The notes below the pieces were generated by a model. The model had not been told where the DNA came from. It searched no databases and saw only the letters and a list, made by a program, of their open reading frames with translations. A stretch of DNA of 22,777 nt from Gallionella sp. Its GTDB lineage: Bacteria; Pseudomonadota; Gammaproteobacteria; Burkholderiales; Gallionellaceae. The stretch covers positions 1-22,777 of the forward strand of contig JANYHX010000290.1 in the NCBI GenBank assembly GCA_025362155.1, read 5' to 3'. Shown here piece after piece: positions 1 to 7,533 of this stretch (its first letter is position 1; each line of letters opens with the position of its first letter). A program made the translations under genes and the position numbers.

Positions 1-157
1 CGGCGAAATGGTAATGAAGGAATTGCTGAAGCTGGACAAAGTGGCTTACATTCGTTTTGCCTCCGTGTATAAAAGTTTTCAGGATGTGGGTGATTTCGCC
101 GATGCGGTGGAGGCAGTACGCAAGTCTCCGGTACGCCGGAAGTCACCCGTAAAATAA
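1..157 (+). CDS. nrdR: NrdR transcriptional repressor, C-terminal part
   Basis: Only the last 51 codons are present; the start lies upstream of the window. The peptide contains [19 protein letters not shown], which is the conserved C-terminal end of NrdR after its ATP-cone domain, followed by a short basic tail. NrdR is the zinc-ribbon/ATP-cone repressor that binds NrdR boxes and controls ribonucleotide reductase genes according to (d)ATP level; this role is family knowledge, and the zinc ribbon itself is not visible here. The stop codon (155-157) is separated from the ribD GTG start by one base. That nrdR-ribD junction is a common arrangement in Proteobacteria and supports both calls. The first base belongs to an incomplete codon. 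Confidence 0.9.
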   Translation, partial: GEMVMKELLKLDKVAYIRFASVYKSFQDVGDFADAVEAVRKSPVRRKSPVK

Positions 158-158
158 C

Positions 159-1292
159 GTGTTTACTGCGCAGGACAGTGTATGGATGGCGCAGGCCCTG
201 CATCTGGCCCAGCGAGGTCTTTACACTTCTAGCCCTAATCCGCGCGTGGGCTGCGTTTTGGTACGCGATGAAAGTATGGTGGGCGAAGGTTGGCACGAGC
301 GTGCTGGTGAATTCCATGCGGAAGCTGTGGCACTGCGTATGGCGGGTGAAGCATCGCGCGGTGCCACGGCGTATGTGACGTTGGAACCATGCAGTCATTA
401 CGGCCGCACCCCGCCTTGCGCCGAGGCGCTGATCGCCGCGGGAGTCACCCGCGTAGTGGCGGCAGTGCAAGACCCCAACCCGCAAGTGGCGGGGCAAGGC
501 CTCGCGAAATTGCGCGCAGCGGGTATTGAGGTCGAGTGTGGCTTGATGGAAGCGGCGGCACGTGAATTGAATGTCGGATTTTTTGCACGCATGAGACGCG
601 GCACACCGTGGTTGCGTAGTAAGATCGCGATGAGTGTGGATGGCCGAACCGCATTGGCGAACGGCGCCAGCCAATGGATTACCGGCGAGCCAGCAAGGCT
701 GGATGTACAACACTGGCGGGCGCGTTCCTGTGCGATATTGACAGGCATAGGCAGCGTGCTCGCAGATGATCCGCAGCTCAATGTGCGCGATATAAACACA
801 ACGCGTCAGCCTTTACGGGTGCTGCTGGACAGCAGCTTGCGCATACCGCTGAACGCGCGCATTTTGAATAATTCCATGCTTCCCTCTGCCGCGGGGAGAG
901 GAATTGAGGCTGAGAGAAAATTATTAATCTACACTGCGGTGTCTGATGCTGAAAAAATTGAAGCCCTGGAAAAAGTAGGCGCATTAGTTTGTGTGTTACC
1001 CGATGGCAATGGGAAAGTGAACCTGCCAGGCATGCTTGCTGATCTTGCGCAGCGTGGTTGCAATGAAGTGTTGCTGGAGGCCGGCAGTACCTTGAACGGC
1101 GCAATGTTGCGCGCAGGCTTGGTGGATGAATTGGTGCTATACCTCGCTCCACAGCTGTTGGGTGATACGGCGCGTGGCATGGCGCAACTTGGGAAGTTGA
1201 CTGCTCTGGATCAGCGCATAAATTTAAAGTGGCAGGATATGCGGCAGATCGGGGATGATTTGCGCCTCATAGTAAAGGTAGAAAATGTTTAG
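159..1292 (+). CDS. ribD: Bifunctional riboflavin deaminase/reductase RibD
   Basis: The product (377 aa) carries out two early riboflavin steps: deamination of the pyrimidine intermediate made from GTP, then NADPH-dependent reduction of its ribose side chain. Residues 1-145 form the deaminase domain, with zinc motif H53-A-E55 and the cysteine pair in PCSHYGRTPPC (C78, C87). Residues about 146-377 form the reductase domain, beginning near WLRSKIAMSVDGRTA. A GTG start at 159 is chosen because MFTAQDSVWMAQALHLAQRG matches the usual RibD N-terminus; the in-frame ATG at 186 would cut off the first helix. The gene follows nrdR by one base and overlaps ribE by 8 bases. No FMN riboswitch is visible upstream, since nrdR coding sequence occupies that space. 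Confidence 0.96.
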   Translation: MFTAQDSVWMAQALHLAQRGLYTSSPNPRVGCVLVRDESMVGEGWHERAGEFHAEAVALRMAGEASRGATAYVTLEPCSHYGRTPPCAEALIAAGVTRVVAAVQDPNPQVAGQGLAKLRAAGIEVECGLMEAAARELNVGFFARMRRGTPWLRSKIAMSVDGRTALANGASQWITGEPARLDVQHWRARSCAILTGIGSVLADDPQLNVRDINTTRQPLRVLLDSSLRIPLNARILNNSMLPSAAGRGIEAERKLLIYTAVSDAEKIEALEKVGALVCVLPDGNGKVNLPGMLADLAQRGCNEVLLEAGSTLNGAMLRAGLVDELVLYLAPQLLGDTARGMAQLGKLTALDQRINLKWQDMRQIGDDLRLIVKVENV

Positions 1293-1905
1293 CGGGATCA
1301 TTGCGGATGTAGGACGCATTGTTGAAGCGAATAACCGCGATGGCGGGTTGCGACTGATAATTGCGACCGGCACACTGGACTTGAGCGATGTGCACCTCGG
1401 TGACAGCATCGCGGTGAATGGCGTGTGCCTTACCGTGGTAGCAAACGACCAGATGGCTTTCGCAGTCGACGTTTCGCGGGAGACTCTGAATTGCACTGCC
1501 GGGCTGGATGTGATCGGTGCGCCGGTAAATCTGGAGAAGGCATTGCGCTTGGCTGACAGGCTGGGCGGACACTTGGTCAGCGGTCATGTGGACGGTATTG
1601 CCGAAGTCATCGAATTTACTGATCTGGGTGAAAGCTGGAAGCTGGTGGTGCAAGCACCGCAGGCATTAGCGAAATATATCGCAGTCAAAGGCTCGATTTG
1701 TATCAACGGGGGGAGCCTGACTATCAACCAAGTGAATGATAGGGAGTTTAGCGTTAACTTGATTCCGCACACGCTGCAGATTACCAACCTGAAAAATTTA
1801 CGCGTGGGCAGCCGTGTCAACCTCGAGGTGGATATGATTGCGCGCTATGTGGAACGAATGATGCAAGCCAAGAAAGAACAAGACGGGAAAGAACAGGGCA
1901 AATGA
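1285..1905 (+). CDS. ribE: Riboflavin synthase, alpha subunit
   Basis: The product (206 aa) dismutates two molecules of 6,7-dimethyl-8-ribityllumazine into riboflavin and the pyrimidine intermediate. It begins with the diagnostic MFSGI and contains two lumazine-binding barrel repeats, residues about 1-96 and 97-195. The first holds [13 protein letters not shown] and the second holds [10 protein letters not shown] and [13 protein letters not shown]. The start lies inside the end of ribD and is preceded by a purine-rich AAAGGTAGAAA ribosome binding site. Its stop overlaps the ribBX start in an ATGA (1902-1905), so translation is probably coupled along the operon. The C-terminal tail is lysine/glutamate-rich and not part of the fold. 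Called ribC or ribE depending on the organism. Confidence 0.96.
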   Translation: MFSGIIADVGRIVEANNRDGGLRLIIATGTLDLSDVHLGDSIAVNGVCLTVVANDQMAFAVDVSRETLNCTAGLDVIGAPVNLEKALRLADRLGGHLVSGHVDGIAEVIEFTDLGESWKLVVQAPQALAKYIAVKGSICINGGSLTINQVNDREFSVNLIPHTLQITNLKNLRVGSRVNLEVDMIARYVERMMQAKKEQDGKEQGK

Positions 1906-2996
1906 CAGGAATTTCACCCCTAAAGGAAATCATCGCAGAGATTCGCGCCGGACGCATGGTCGTGCTGGTGGATGAAGAAGACCGCGAAAATGAAGGCGAT
2001 CTGGTGTTTGCCGCTGAATTTGTCACGCCGGAAAAAATCAATTTCATGGCTACCCATGGCCGCGGGCTGATTTGTCTGACCTTGACTGAAGCTCATTGCA
2101 AGCAACTCAATCTACCGCTGATGGTGCGCGAGAACGGTTTGCCGTTGGCGACTAATTTTACGTTATCGATTGAGGCAGCCAGTGGAGTGACGACCGGCAT
2201 CTCGGCGGCTGATCGTGCTCGTACCATCCAAGTCGCGGCGGCTAAGAATGCCCGGCCTGCCGACATCGTACAGCCCGGCCACATTTTTCCGTTACGCGCA
2301 CAACAGGGCGGGGTATTGGTACGCGCTGGACATACCGAAGCAGGTTGCGACCTGGCACAATTAGCAGGGCTGACAGCTGCCGCCGTGATTTGCGAGATAC
2401 TTAAGGATAACGGCGAAATGGCGCGCCTGCCGGATTTGATCGTATATGCAAAACAGCACGGCCTCAAAATCGGTACCATCGCCGATCTCATCGAGCACCG
2501 CAGCCAGCATGAGAAGCTGGTCGAACGCGTAGCCCGGCGCGTGGTGCAAACGGCTTATGGTGAATTTGCATTGGTAACCTACGTGGACAAGACCACGCAG
2601 CGAACGCACTTGGCCTTGGTGAAGGGTGATATTCACCATGACGCCGAGACTTTGGTGCGTGTGCATGAGCCGCTTTCGGTGATGGATTTTCTGGAGCAAA
2701 CCGATCATGCCCATTCGATCAGCGTGAATCAAGCCATGCAGAAAATTGGCCAATCCGCGGCGGGTGTGCTGGTGTTGCTGCATCGTGGCGAGACCGCGCA
2801 GGAATTGCGCGCGCGTGCCACACTGGAGGCTGCAAGCCAGCAAACCTTACAATGGGACCCGCGCAGCTATGGTATAGGCGCGCAGATTTTGCGCGACCTG
2901 AATGTCGGCAAAATGCGTTTACTGGCTACTCCGCACAAGATGCCGAGCATGACGGGGTTTGGGTTGGAAGTGGTGGGTTATGCGCATCACGAATAG
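1902..2996 (+). CDS. ribBA: RibBX: DHBP synthase fused to a degenerate GTP cyclohydrolase II domain
   Basis: The product (364 aa) has an intact N-terminal 3,4-dihydroxy-2-butanone-4-phosphate synthase domain (about residues 1-203). It shows [19 protein letters not shown] and THGRGLICL for metal and substrate binding and [14 protein letters not shown] later. This half converts ribulose 5-phosphate into the four-carbon unit used by RibH. The C-terminal half (about 205-364) has the length and ending of GTP cyclohydrolase II ([19 protein letters not shown]), but the zinc signature with three cysteines (normally SxCxxGD...CDCG) is absent: after LVRVHEP the sequence goes straight to LSVMDFLEQ. This matches the RibBX variant known in Proteobacteria, so a separate ribA should exist elsewhere. 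ATGA overlap with ribE; AGGG lies just upstream of the start. Confidence 0.93.
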   Translation: MTGISPLKEIIAEIRAGRMVVLVDEEDRENEGDLVFAAEFVTPEKINFMATHGRGLICLTLTEAHCKQLNLPLMVRENGLPLATNFTLSIEAASGVTTGISAADRARTIQVAAAKNARPADIVQPGHIFPLRAQQGGVLVRAGHTEAGCDLAQLAGLTAAAVICEILKDNGEMARLPDLIVYAKQHGLKIGTIADLIEHRSQHEKLVERVARRVVQTAYGEFALVTYVDKTTQRTHLALVKGDIHHDAETLVRVHEPLSVMDFLEQTDHAHSISVNQAMQKIGQSAAGVLVLLHRGETAQELRARATLEAASQQTLQWDPRSYGIGAQILRDLNVGKMRLLATPHKMPSMTGFGLEVVGYAHHE

Positions 2997-3014
2997 CAAA
3001 ATTACAGAGGTGAT

Positions 3015-3467
3015 ATGAAAGAACTGGAAAAAAATCTTAACGGTACCGGGCTGCGCATTGGCATCGTGCTGAGCCGTTTCAATAGCGAAGTAGGCGAAGG
3101 CTTGCTGGGTGCATGCCGTGCGCAATTGCTGCAACAGAAGGTAAGTGAAGGCGACATCACGCTGGCGAGTGTGCCCGGCGCACTGGAAATTCCGCTGGTG
3201 CTGCAACGCATGGCGCAAAGCGGCAAGTTCGACGCGCTGATCGCTCTGGGCGCGGTAATACGCGGCGACACCTATCACTTTGAGGTGGTGGCCAACGAAT
3301 CGGCACGCGGCGTGAGCGAGGTGCAATTGCATACCGGCGTGCCTGTCGCTAATGCGATCTTGACCACTGATACCGACGCGCAAGCCATCGAGCGTATGCA
3401 CATCAAGGGGGGTGAAGCTGCGCTGGTGGCGATTGAGATGGTCAACCTGTTGCGTGGATTGGCATGA
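3015..3467 (+). CDS. ribH: 6,7-dimethyl-8-ribityllumazine synthase
   Basis: The product (150 aa) condenses the ribityl-pyrimidine with 3,4-dihydroxy-2-butanone 4-phosphate to give the lumazine precursor of riboflavin. Conserved features include the early strand [12 protein letters not shown], the segment [13 protein letters not shown], the active-site loop [22 protein letters not shown] with its catalytic histidine, and [14 protein letters not shown] at the C-terminus. The length is normal for the family, which forms pentamers or 60-mer shells. The start is preceded by a strong Shine-Dalgarno AGAGGTGAT. It follows ribBX by 18 bases, and its stop overlaps the nusB start as ATGA (3464-3467). 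It completes a riboflavin gene set that lacks only a functional GTP cyclohydrolase II. Confidence 0.97.
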   Translation: MKELEKNLNGTGLRIGIVLSRFNSEVGEGLLGACRAQLLQQKVSEGDITLASVPGALEIPLVLQRMAQSGKFDALIALGAVIRGDTYHFEVVANESARGVSEVQLHTGVPVANAILTTDTDAQAIERMHIKGGEAALVAIEMVNLLRGLA

Positions 3468-3955
3468 GTTCGAAAGTAATAAACCCCAAAGATATGAGTG
3501 CAGGAGAAATTAAAAAATCTCCGAACAAAAGTCCGCGCCATCGCGCGCGTGAACTCGCTTTACAGGGCGTTTATCAATGGCGTATTACGGCAGGAGAACC
3601 TGCGCAAATCGAGAATCAGATTAACGCCGAAAAAAATCTCGGTCGCTATGACAAGGAATTATTTTCAAAATTATTGCGTGGTGCTTTGGCTCATCACACT
3701 GACCTGGAAGCACTGCTCGTTCCGCACCTGGACAGGCCGCTGGATGAGCTGAGCCCAGTGGAGTTTGCGGTGCTGCTGCTGGGAACGTTTGAGTTATGCC
3801 ATCACCCCGAAGTGCCCTATAAAGTCATCATCAACGAAGCGGTCGAACTCGCCAAGACCTTTGGCGGCAGCGACGGCCATAAATTCGTTAACGGCGTGCT
3901 GGATAGACTGGCACCCCAGCTACGCGCTCAGGAATGCGCCGAGCGTAAATCTTGA
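3464..3955 (+). CDS. nusB: Transcription antitermination factor NusB
   Basis: The product (163 aa) has the all-helical NusB fold: [17 protein letters not shown] near the start, [23 protein letters not shown] in the middle, and [33 protein letters not shown] at the end. NusB with S10/NusE binds boxA RNA in rRNA operon antitermination. The first 20-25 residues (lysine/serine-rich) are an extension before the conserved domain; an alternative ATG at 3494 would remove ten of them. I kept 3464 because it overlaps the ribH stop as ATGA and no ribosome binding site is visible before 3494. The ribH-nusB-thiL order is classical in Proteobacteria. Confidence 0.95.
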   Translation: MSSKVINPKDMSAGEIKKSPNKSPRHRARELALQGVYQWRITAGEPAQIENQINAEKNLGRYDKELFSKLLRGALAHHTDLEALLVPHLDRPLDELSPVEFAVLLLGTFELCHHPEVPYKVIINEAVELAKTFGGSDGHKFVNGVLDRLAPQLRAQECAERKS

Positions 3956-3970
3956 AGCGCTCATTTCCGC

Positions 3971-4978
3971 ATGACCGAATTTGACCTGATTCGTCGCTAT
4001 TTCACCCGTGATACACCGAATGCGCTCCTTGGTGTCGGCGATGATGCCGCGTTGCTGAAAGTGAGCGAGGGCTATGTACTGGCGGTGTCCAGCGATATGC
4101 TGGTAAGCGGTACGCACTTCCTTCCCGATGCCGATCCGTTTTTGCTGGGTCATAAAACATTGGCGGTGAATCTGTCCGACATGGCGGCGATGGGTGCAAC
4201 GCCACGTTGGGCAACTTTGGCGCTCGCTCTTCCTGATGCAACCCCCGTAAAGGGGACGCCGCTAGACACTCGCCCTGCGGCTGGTCTTGGCGCAGATGAA
4301 TCGTGGCTGGAAAAATTCAGCGCAGGATTTTTTGCTTTGGCGCAGCAGTATGGTGTAGAACTGGTCGGCGGCGACACCACGCGCGGGCCGCTCAATCTGT
4401 GCGTGACGATATTTGGCGAAGTGCCGGCACGACAAGCATTGCGGCGCAGCGGCGCTCAGCTGGGCGATGAAGTTTGGGTGTCCGGCACTTTGGGGGATGC
4501 GGCGCTGGCGCTGGCGCATTTACAAGGCCGTATCCAATTAAGCGATGCCGAGTACGCTGCTTGTGCACCCGCCTTGCATCAACCACAACCGCGTGTCGCG
4601 CTGGGATTAGAGCTACGGAATATCGCGAACAGCGCAATTGATATTTCCGATGGACTGCTTGCCGATCTTGGCCATATTCTGGAGGCATCCAAACTGGCAG
4701 CGAGTATCAATTTTTCGGCACTGCCCGTATCTCCGACATTACGTGACCATTTGCAGCAGGCATTAGGAAAACAATGTGCCTTGTCCGGGGGCGATGATTA
4801 TGAATTATGCTTTACCGCACCTATCGCGCACCATGGTGAATTGCAGAACATTTCCGCACGGCTCAAATTGCCATTGACCTGCATCGGTAAAATTGTTGCC
4901 GGAACGGGCTGTCTGGTGCACGATGCGGCAGGTAATCCTATCCATATGGAGACTTCCGGTTATGAGCACTTCCGTTGA
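3971..4978 (+). CDS. thiL: Thiamine-monophosphate kinase ThiL, with an internal insertion
   Basis: The product (335 aa) phosphorylates thiamine monophosphate to the pyrophosphate coenzyme using ATP. Conserved motifs: FDLIRRYFTRD at the start, GVGDDAALL (metal binding), AVSSDMLVSGTHF, AVNLSDMAAMGA, VGGDTTRGPL, SAIDISDGLLADLGHI and ALSGGDDYELCFT. Between LALALPDA and DESWLEKFSAGFFALA there are about 18 extra residues (KGTPLDTRPAAGLGA-like), where the E. coli enzyme, recalled from memory, reads PDVDEAWLE directly. The insertion lies in a surface loop between strand and helix and keeps the frame, so the enzyme is probably functional. It follows nusB by 15 bases and overlaps pgpA by 17 bases. Confidence 0.95.
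   Translation: MTEFDLIRRYFTRDTPNALLGVGDDAALLKVSEGYVLAVSSDMLVSGTHFLPDADPFLLGHKTLAVNLSDMAAMGATPRWATLALALPDATPVKGTPLDTRPAAGLGADESWLEKFSAGFFALAQQYGVELVGGDTTRGPLNLCVTIFGEVPARQALRRSGAQLGDEVWVSGTLGDAALALAHLQGRIQLSDAEYAACAPALHQPQPRVALGLELRNIANSAIDISDGLLADLGHILEASKLAASINFSALPVSPTLRDHLQQALGKQCALSGGDDYELCFTAPIAHHGELQNISARLKLPLTCIGKIVAGTGCLVHDAAGNPIHMETSGYEHFR
4241..4294 (+). repeat. 54-bp in-frame insertion in thiL with hairpin structure
   Basis: This segment encodes the extra residues of ThiL. It contains CCCC-GTAAA-GGGG (4243-4255) and a second pair GCCGC/GCGGC (4258-4281), is flanked by GCA on both edges (4238-4240 and 4292-4294), and has length divisible by three. It resembles palindromic repetitive elements that insert in coding sequence elsewhere. 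A 12-base core AAGGGGACGCCG (4250-4261) recurs at 22580-22591, also next to a CCCC/GGGG hairpin. The match is short and could be chance. Confidence 0.4.
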
Positions 4979-5465
4979 GTTAATTATAAAACCCGGTTGG
5001 CGATTCCTTTTCAGTCATCCCGCACATCTGCTGGCGTTCGGCTTCGGCAGCGGCTTGGCACGCAAGGCCCCGGGCACGTTCGGCACCTTGGTGGCATTTC
5101 CGATGTATTGGTATCTTGCCCCTCGCCTGACCAATGCGATGTTCATGCTGGTGCTGATCTGGTCATTTGCGATTGGCGTATGGGTATGCGATAAGACCGG
5201 AAAAGCGCTCGGTGTGGCTGATTACGGTGGCATTGTGTGGGACGAAATCGTGGCATTCCTGCTGGTGTTGTTCTTTACGCCGCCAGGCTGGGAGTGGTCA
5301 TTTCTGGCCTTCGTGCTGTTTCGTTTTTTCGACATTATCAAACCGCCACCCATACGCTATTTCGACAGCAACTGGCACGGTGGCCTGGGTGTGATGTTTG
5401 ACGATTTATTAGCGGCGGGTTACTCCTTGCTGTGCCTGGCTTTAATCAAGAGCATGTGGCTATGA
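4962..5465 (+). CDS. pgpA: Phosphatidylglycerophosphatase A
   Basis: The product (167 aa) dephosphorylates phosphatidylglycerophosphate to phosphatidylglycerol at the inner membrane. It contains GFGSGLARKAPGTFGTLVAFP, WDEIVAFLLVLFFTP and FRFFDIIKPPPIRYFDS, the signature segments of PgpA, and several hydrophobic stretches (about 57-77, 96-112, 120-130 and the C-terminal 20 residues). The reading frame is open from 4893, but ATG at 4962 is chosen because MSTSVELIIKPGWRFLFSHPAH matches the usual start and length (E. coli about 170 aa). It overlaps the thiL end by 17 bases and the next gene as ATGA (5462-5465). thiL-pgpA adjacency is conserved in many Proteobacteria. Confidence 0.95.
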   Translation: MSTSVELIIKPGWRFLFSHPAHLLAFGFGSGLARKAPGTFGTLVAFPMYWYLAPRLTNAMFMLVLIWSFAIGVWVCDKTGKALGVADYGGIVWDEIVAFLLVLFFTPPGWEWSFLAFVLFRFFDIIKPPPIRYFDSNWHGGLGVMFDDLLAAGYSLLCLALIKSMWL

Positions 5466-6160
5466 ACAATATCCGTCTACTGATTTGCGGCACCCTTTTT
5501 TGTATAAGCGGCTGGGCGCAGAGCGCAGAGTTCACCGCCAAGGTGATTGCGGTGTTGGATGGCGATACGGTATTGGTGAGACGTGCTAGTGGTTTGGTAA
5601 AAATTCGCCTGGCTGAAATCGACGCGCCGGAAAAAGCGCAGACCTTCGGCGAAACTTCCAGGCAATCATTATCAGGCATGGTGCTGGGCAAACAGGTGAA
5701 AGTGGTCAGTCAGGCCGCCGACCAATATGGGCGGCTCGTGGCGCATCTGAGCGTAGATGGGCTGGAGGTGAATAGCGAGCAAATTCGCCGTGGCATGGCG
5801 TGGGAGTATTCCAATTTCCACAGCAACAAAATTTTAATCGCTTTGCAGAACGAAGCTCAACAGGCACCGCGCGGCTTGTGGGCACAGAACAATCCGACCC
5901 CGCCGTGGGAGTGGCGGAAATTGCATCCTTCTATAAAGCCCGGGGAAGTCGCTATCTCTGCCACCGATCATTCGGTTACGCCAAATGCAGGCTGCGGTCA
6001 CAAAAAGCATTGCACCGAAATGTCCTCGTGCGAAGAGGCGAAATTTTATCTGACTCAATGCGGCGTCCAGTCGCTGGACGGTGATGGCGATGGCACGCCA
6101 TGTGAAGAGCTATGTGCACCCTTACAAAAATCAAAAAATTGGCAAAAACCTAAAAACTGA
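5462..6160 (+). CDS. Secreted thermonuclease with C-terminal Excalibur domain
   Basis: The product (232 aa) begins with a signal peptide (NIRLLICGTLFCISGWAQSA) and so is probably periplasmic or secreted. Residues about 22-150 form a staphylococcal-nuclease domain with the catalytic set in place: VLDGDTV, the arginine and acidic residues of KIRLAEIDAPE, and the second arginine in DQYGRLVAHL. It should hydrolyse DNA and RNA with calcium. Residues about 180-220 form an Excalibur domain with cysteines and a calcium-loop-like DGDGDGTPCEE. The ATG at 5462 overlaps the pgpA stop; the frame is open from 5432, but the ten extra residues would bury the signal peptide. Its 3' end overlaps lpxH on the opposite strand by 11 bases. 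Function in DNA scavenging or biofilm turnover is inference. Confidence 0.9.
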   Translation: MNNIRLLICGTLFCISGWAQSAEFTAKVIAVLDGDTVLVRRASGLVKIRLAEIDAPEKAQTFGETSRQSLSGMVLGKQVKVVSQAADQYGRLVAHLSVDGLEVNSEQIRRGMAWEYSNFHSNKILIALQNEAQQAPRGLWAQNNPTPPWEWRKLHPSIKPGEVAISATDHSVTPNAGCGHKKHCTEMSSCEEAKFYLTQCGVQSLDGDGDGTPCEELCAPLQKSKNWQKPKN

Positions 6161-6872
6161 CTACCCGGCATCCCTGCGCATCGCAGCGCAAAGCCGAGGC
6201 TGGCTGATCCCAGTCGCTTAACACCCAACGTTCACAATAATGCCCATCCACCAGATGCTCGTGACGATCAGGACGATGAGTGTGGCCGTGTATCAGGCGC
6301 GGGTAGTGATATTCGCGCAGCAGTGCAGCCACGGCTGTGTCATTCACGTCCATGATCGCGCTGTCTTTGCTTTGTTTGGCAATAGTGCTGTGTTGACGTA
6401 GTTTTTGTATGTATGCCTTGCGCTCGGGGAGCGGTTGGGCGAGAAAGTTTTTTTGAAACACCGGATCGTGTACCTGAGCGCGAAATTCCTGATATTCGAT
6501 ATCGTCGGTGCATAGCTTATCGCCGTGAGTAATGAGCGTGGGCGTGCCATACAGGTCGAGAAGGGTCGGGTCATCCAGCAAGGTAGCGCCAGCCGCTGTT
6601 GCCAGCGCCTCGCCCATCAGCAGATCGCGGTTACCCTGCATTAGATAGATTTTTATGCCCTGCGCGGCGAGGCCATGCAACGCCGATATCACCTGAGCAT
6701 GAAAGAGATCGTGCCGGTCATCATCGCCCGCCCAATACTCAAATAAATCACCCAGTATGTAGAGGGATTCTGCTTGCGGCGCGAGGGTAGCAATAAAGCG
6801 CTGGAACGCCGTCATGCTGTGCGTATGGTCGGCGCTGAGATGCAGGTCGGAAATAAACAGGGTGTGAGGCAT
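6150..6872 (-). CDS. lpxH: UDP-2,3-diacylglucosamine hydrolase LpxH
   Basis: The product (240 aa) cleaves UDP-2,3-diacylglucosamine to lipid X and UMP, the fourth step of lipid A synthesis, at the inner face of the cytoplasmic membrane. All metallophosphoesterase motifs are present: D9 and H11 in SDLHLS, GDLFEYWAGDDD (41-52), GNRDLL (80-85), THGDKLCTDD (115-124) and HGHTHRP (195-201). The MPHTLFISDLHLS start is canonical, but no Shine-Dalgarno precedes it; a terminator-like U tract abuts the ATG instead. It lies downstream of a cyclophilin gene on the same strand, a pairing seen in other Proteobacteria. Its 3' end runs 11 bases into the nuclease gene. Confidence 0.95.
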   Translation of the reverse strand: MPHTLFISDLHLSADHTHSMTAFQRFIATLAPQAESLYILGDLFEYWAGDDDRHDLFHAQVISALHGLAAQGIKIYLMQGNRDLLMGEALATAAGATLLDDPTLLDLYGTPTLITHGDKLCTDDIEYQEFRAQVHDPVFQKNFLAQPLPERKAYIQKLRQHSTIAKQSKDSAIMDVNDTAVAALLREYHYPRLIHGHTHRPDRHEHLVDGHYCERWVLSDWDQPASALRCDAQGCRVVSF

Positions 6873-6876
6873 AAAG

Positions 6877-6951
6877 AAAAAACGGCGTTGACTATTTTCA
6901 TACGGCTTTGCCGTATAGAAATTGCATCCCTTTGGGGTTTGAGGCGCCGTT
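6877..6951 (-). terminator. Nested hairpin with U tract between the cyclophilin gene and lpxH
   Basis: Read on the minus strand, the outer arms AACGGCG (6951-6945) and CGCCGTT (6887-6881) enclose a perfect inner hairpin ATACGGC-AAA-GCCGTAT (6916-6900). The right outer arm is followed by six U residues (6882-6877). This is terminator-like, although the outer loop is long. The U tract ends four bases before the lpxH start codon, so the structure may instead act as an attenuator or translational control. Confidence 0.5.
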
Positions 6952-6956
6952 GTTTG

Positions 6957-7532
6957 TTATTTCACTACTTCTGCCTTGGTGATGATGACATCTTCGAGCG
7001 GCACATCCTGAAAACCAGAACGACTGCCGGTCTTCACATTACGTATCGCGTCAACCACATCCTTGCCTTCCACTACCTTGCCAAACACGCAGTAGCCCCA
7101 GCCATCCTGACCAGGGTAATTCAGGAAGCCATTGTCCTGGGTATTGATAAAAAATTGCGCGGTGCCTGAATGCGGATCGCCGGTGCGTGCCATGGCGACA
7201 GTATATTTATCATTCTCCAAGCCATTGGCTGCTTCATTTTTGATCGGGGCATTGGTTTTCTTCTGTGTCATGCTGGCCTCGAAACCCCCGCCCTGGATCA
7301 TGAAATTAGGGATCACGCGATGGAAAATGGTGTTGGTATAAAAACCGCTGTTAACGTATTCAAGAAAATTCTTGACGGTGTTGGGAGCTTTTTCAGCATC
7401 CAGTTGCAGAGTAATGTTGCCCTTGTTGGTATACAGTTTGACCATGGTGGGTTTGCCTTGAGTTAAAGAATGGGAGGATTGGATTGTAAAGCACAGTAGT
7501 ACTGCGAACAGCGCGGTGAATATATGTTTCAT
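6957..7532 (-). CDS. Secreted cyclophilin-type peptidyl-prolyl isomerase
   Basis: The product (191 aa) is a cyclophilin that catalyses cis-trans isomerisation of proline peptide bonds. Active-site segments are [15 protein letters not shown] (about 70-84), [17 protein letters not shown] (about 114-130) and [19 protein letters not shown] hydrophobic N-terminus ([20 protein letters not shown]) looks like a signal peptide, pointing to a periplasmic PpiA-like protein. Start at 7532: the ATG at 7550 overlaps the Shine-Dalgarno AAGGAG (7548-7543), which lies 9 bases before the ATG at 7532. A cytoplasmic product starting at [13 protein letters not shown] (about codon 30) is possible but less favoured. 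The gene begins one base after the L,D-transpeptidase stop, so co-transcription is likely. Confidence 0.93.
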   Translation of the reverse strand: MKHIFTALFAVLLCFTIQSSHSLTQGKPTMVKLYTNKGNITLQLDAEKAPNTVKNFLEYVNSGFYTNTIFHRVIPNFMIQGGGFEASMTQKKTNAPIKNEAANGLENDKYTVAMARTGDPHSGTAQFFINTQDNGFLNYPGQDGWGYCVFGKVVEGKDVVDAIRNVKTGSRSGFQDVPLEDVIITKAEVVK

Positions 7533-7533
7533 A

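Noticed and set aside
1..158. FMN riboswitch upstream of ribD
   Set aside because: The interval is nrdR coding sequence to within one base of ribD; no room or RFN-like motif.
2361..2843. Long - strand frame opposite ribBX
   Set aside because: Shadow of a well supported gene; no recognisable domain or start signal.
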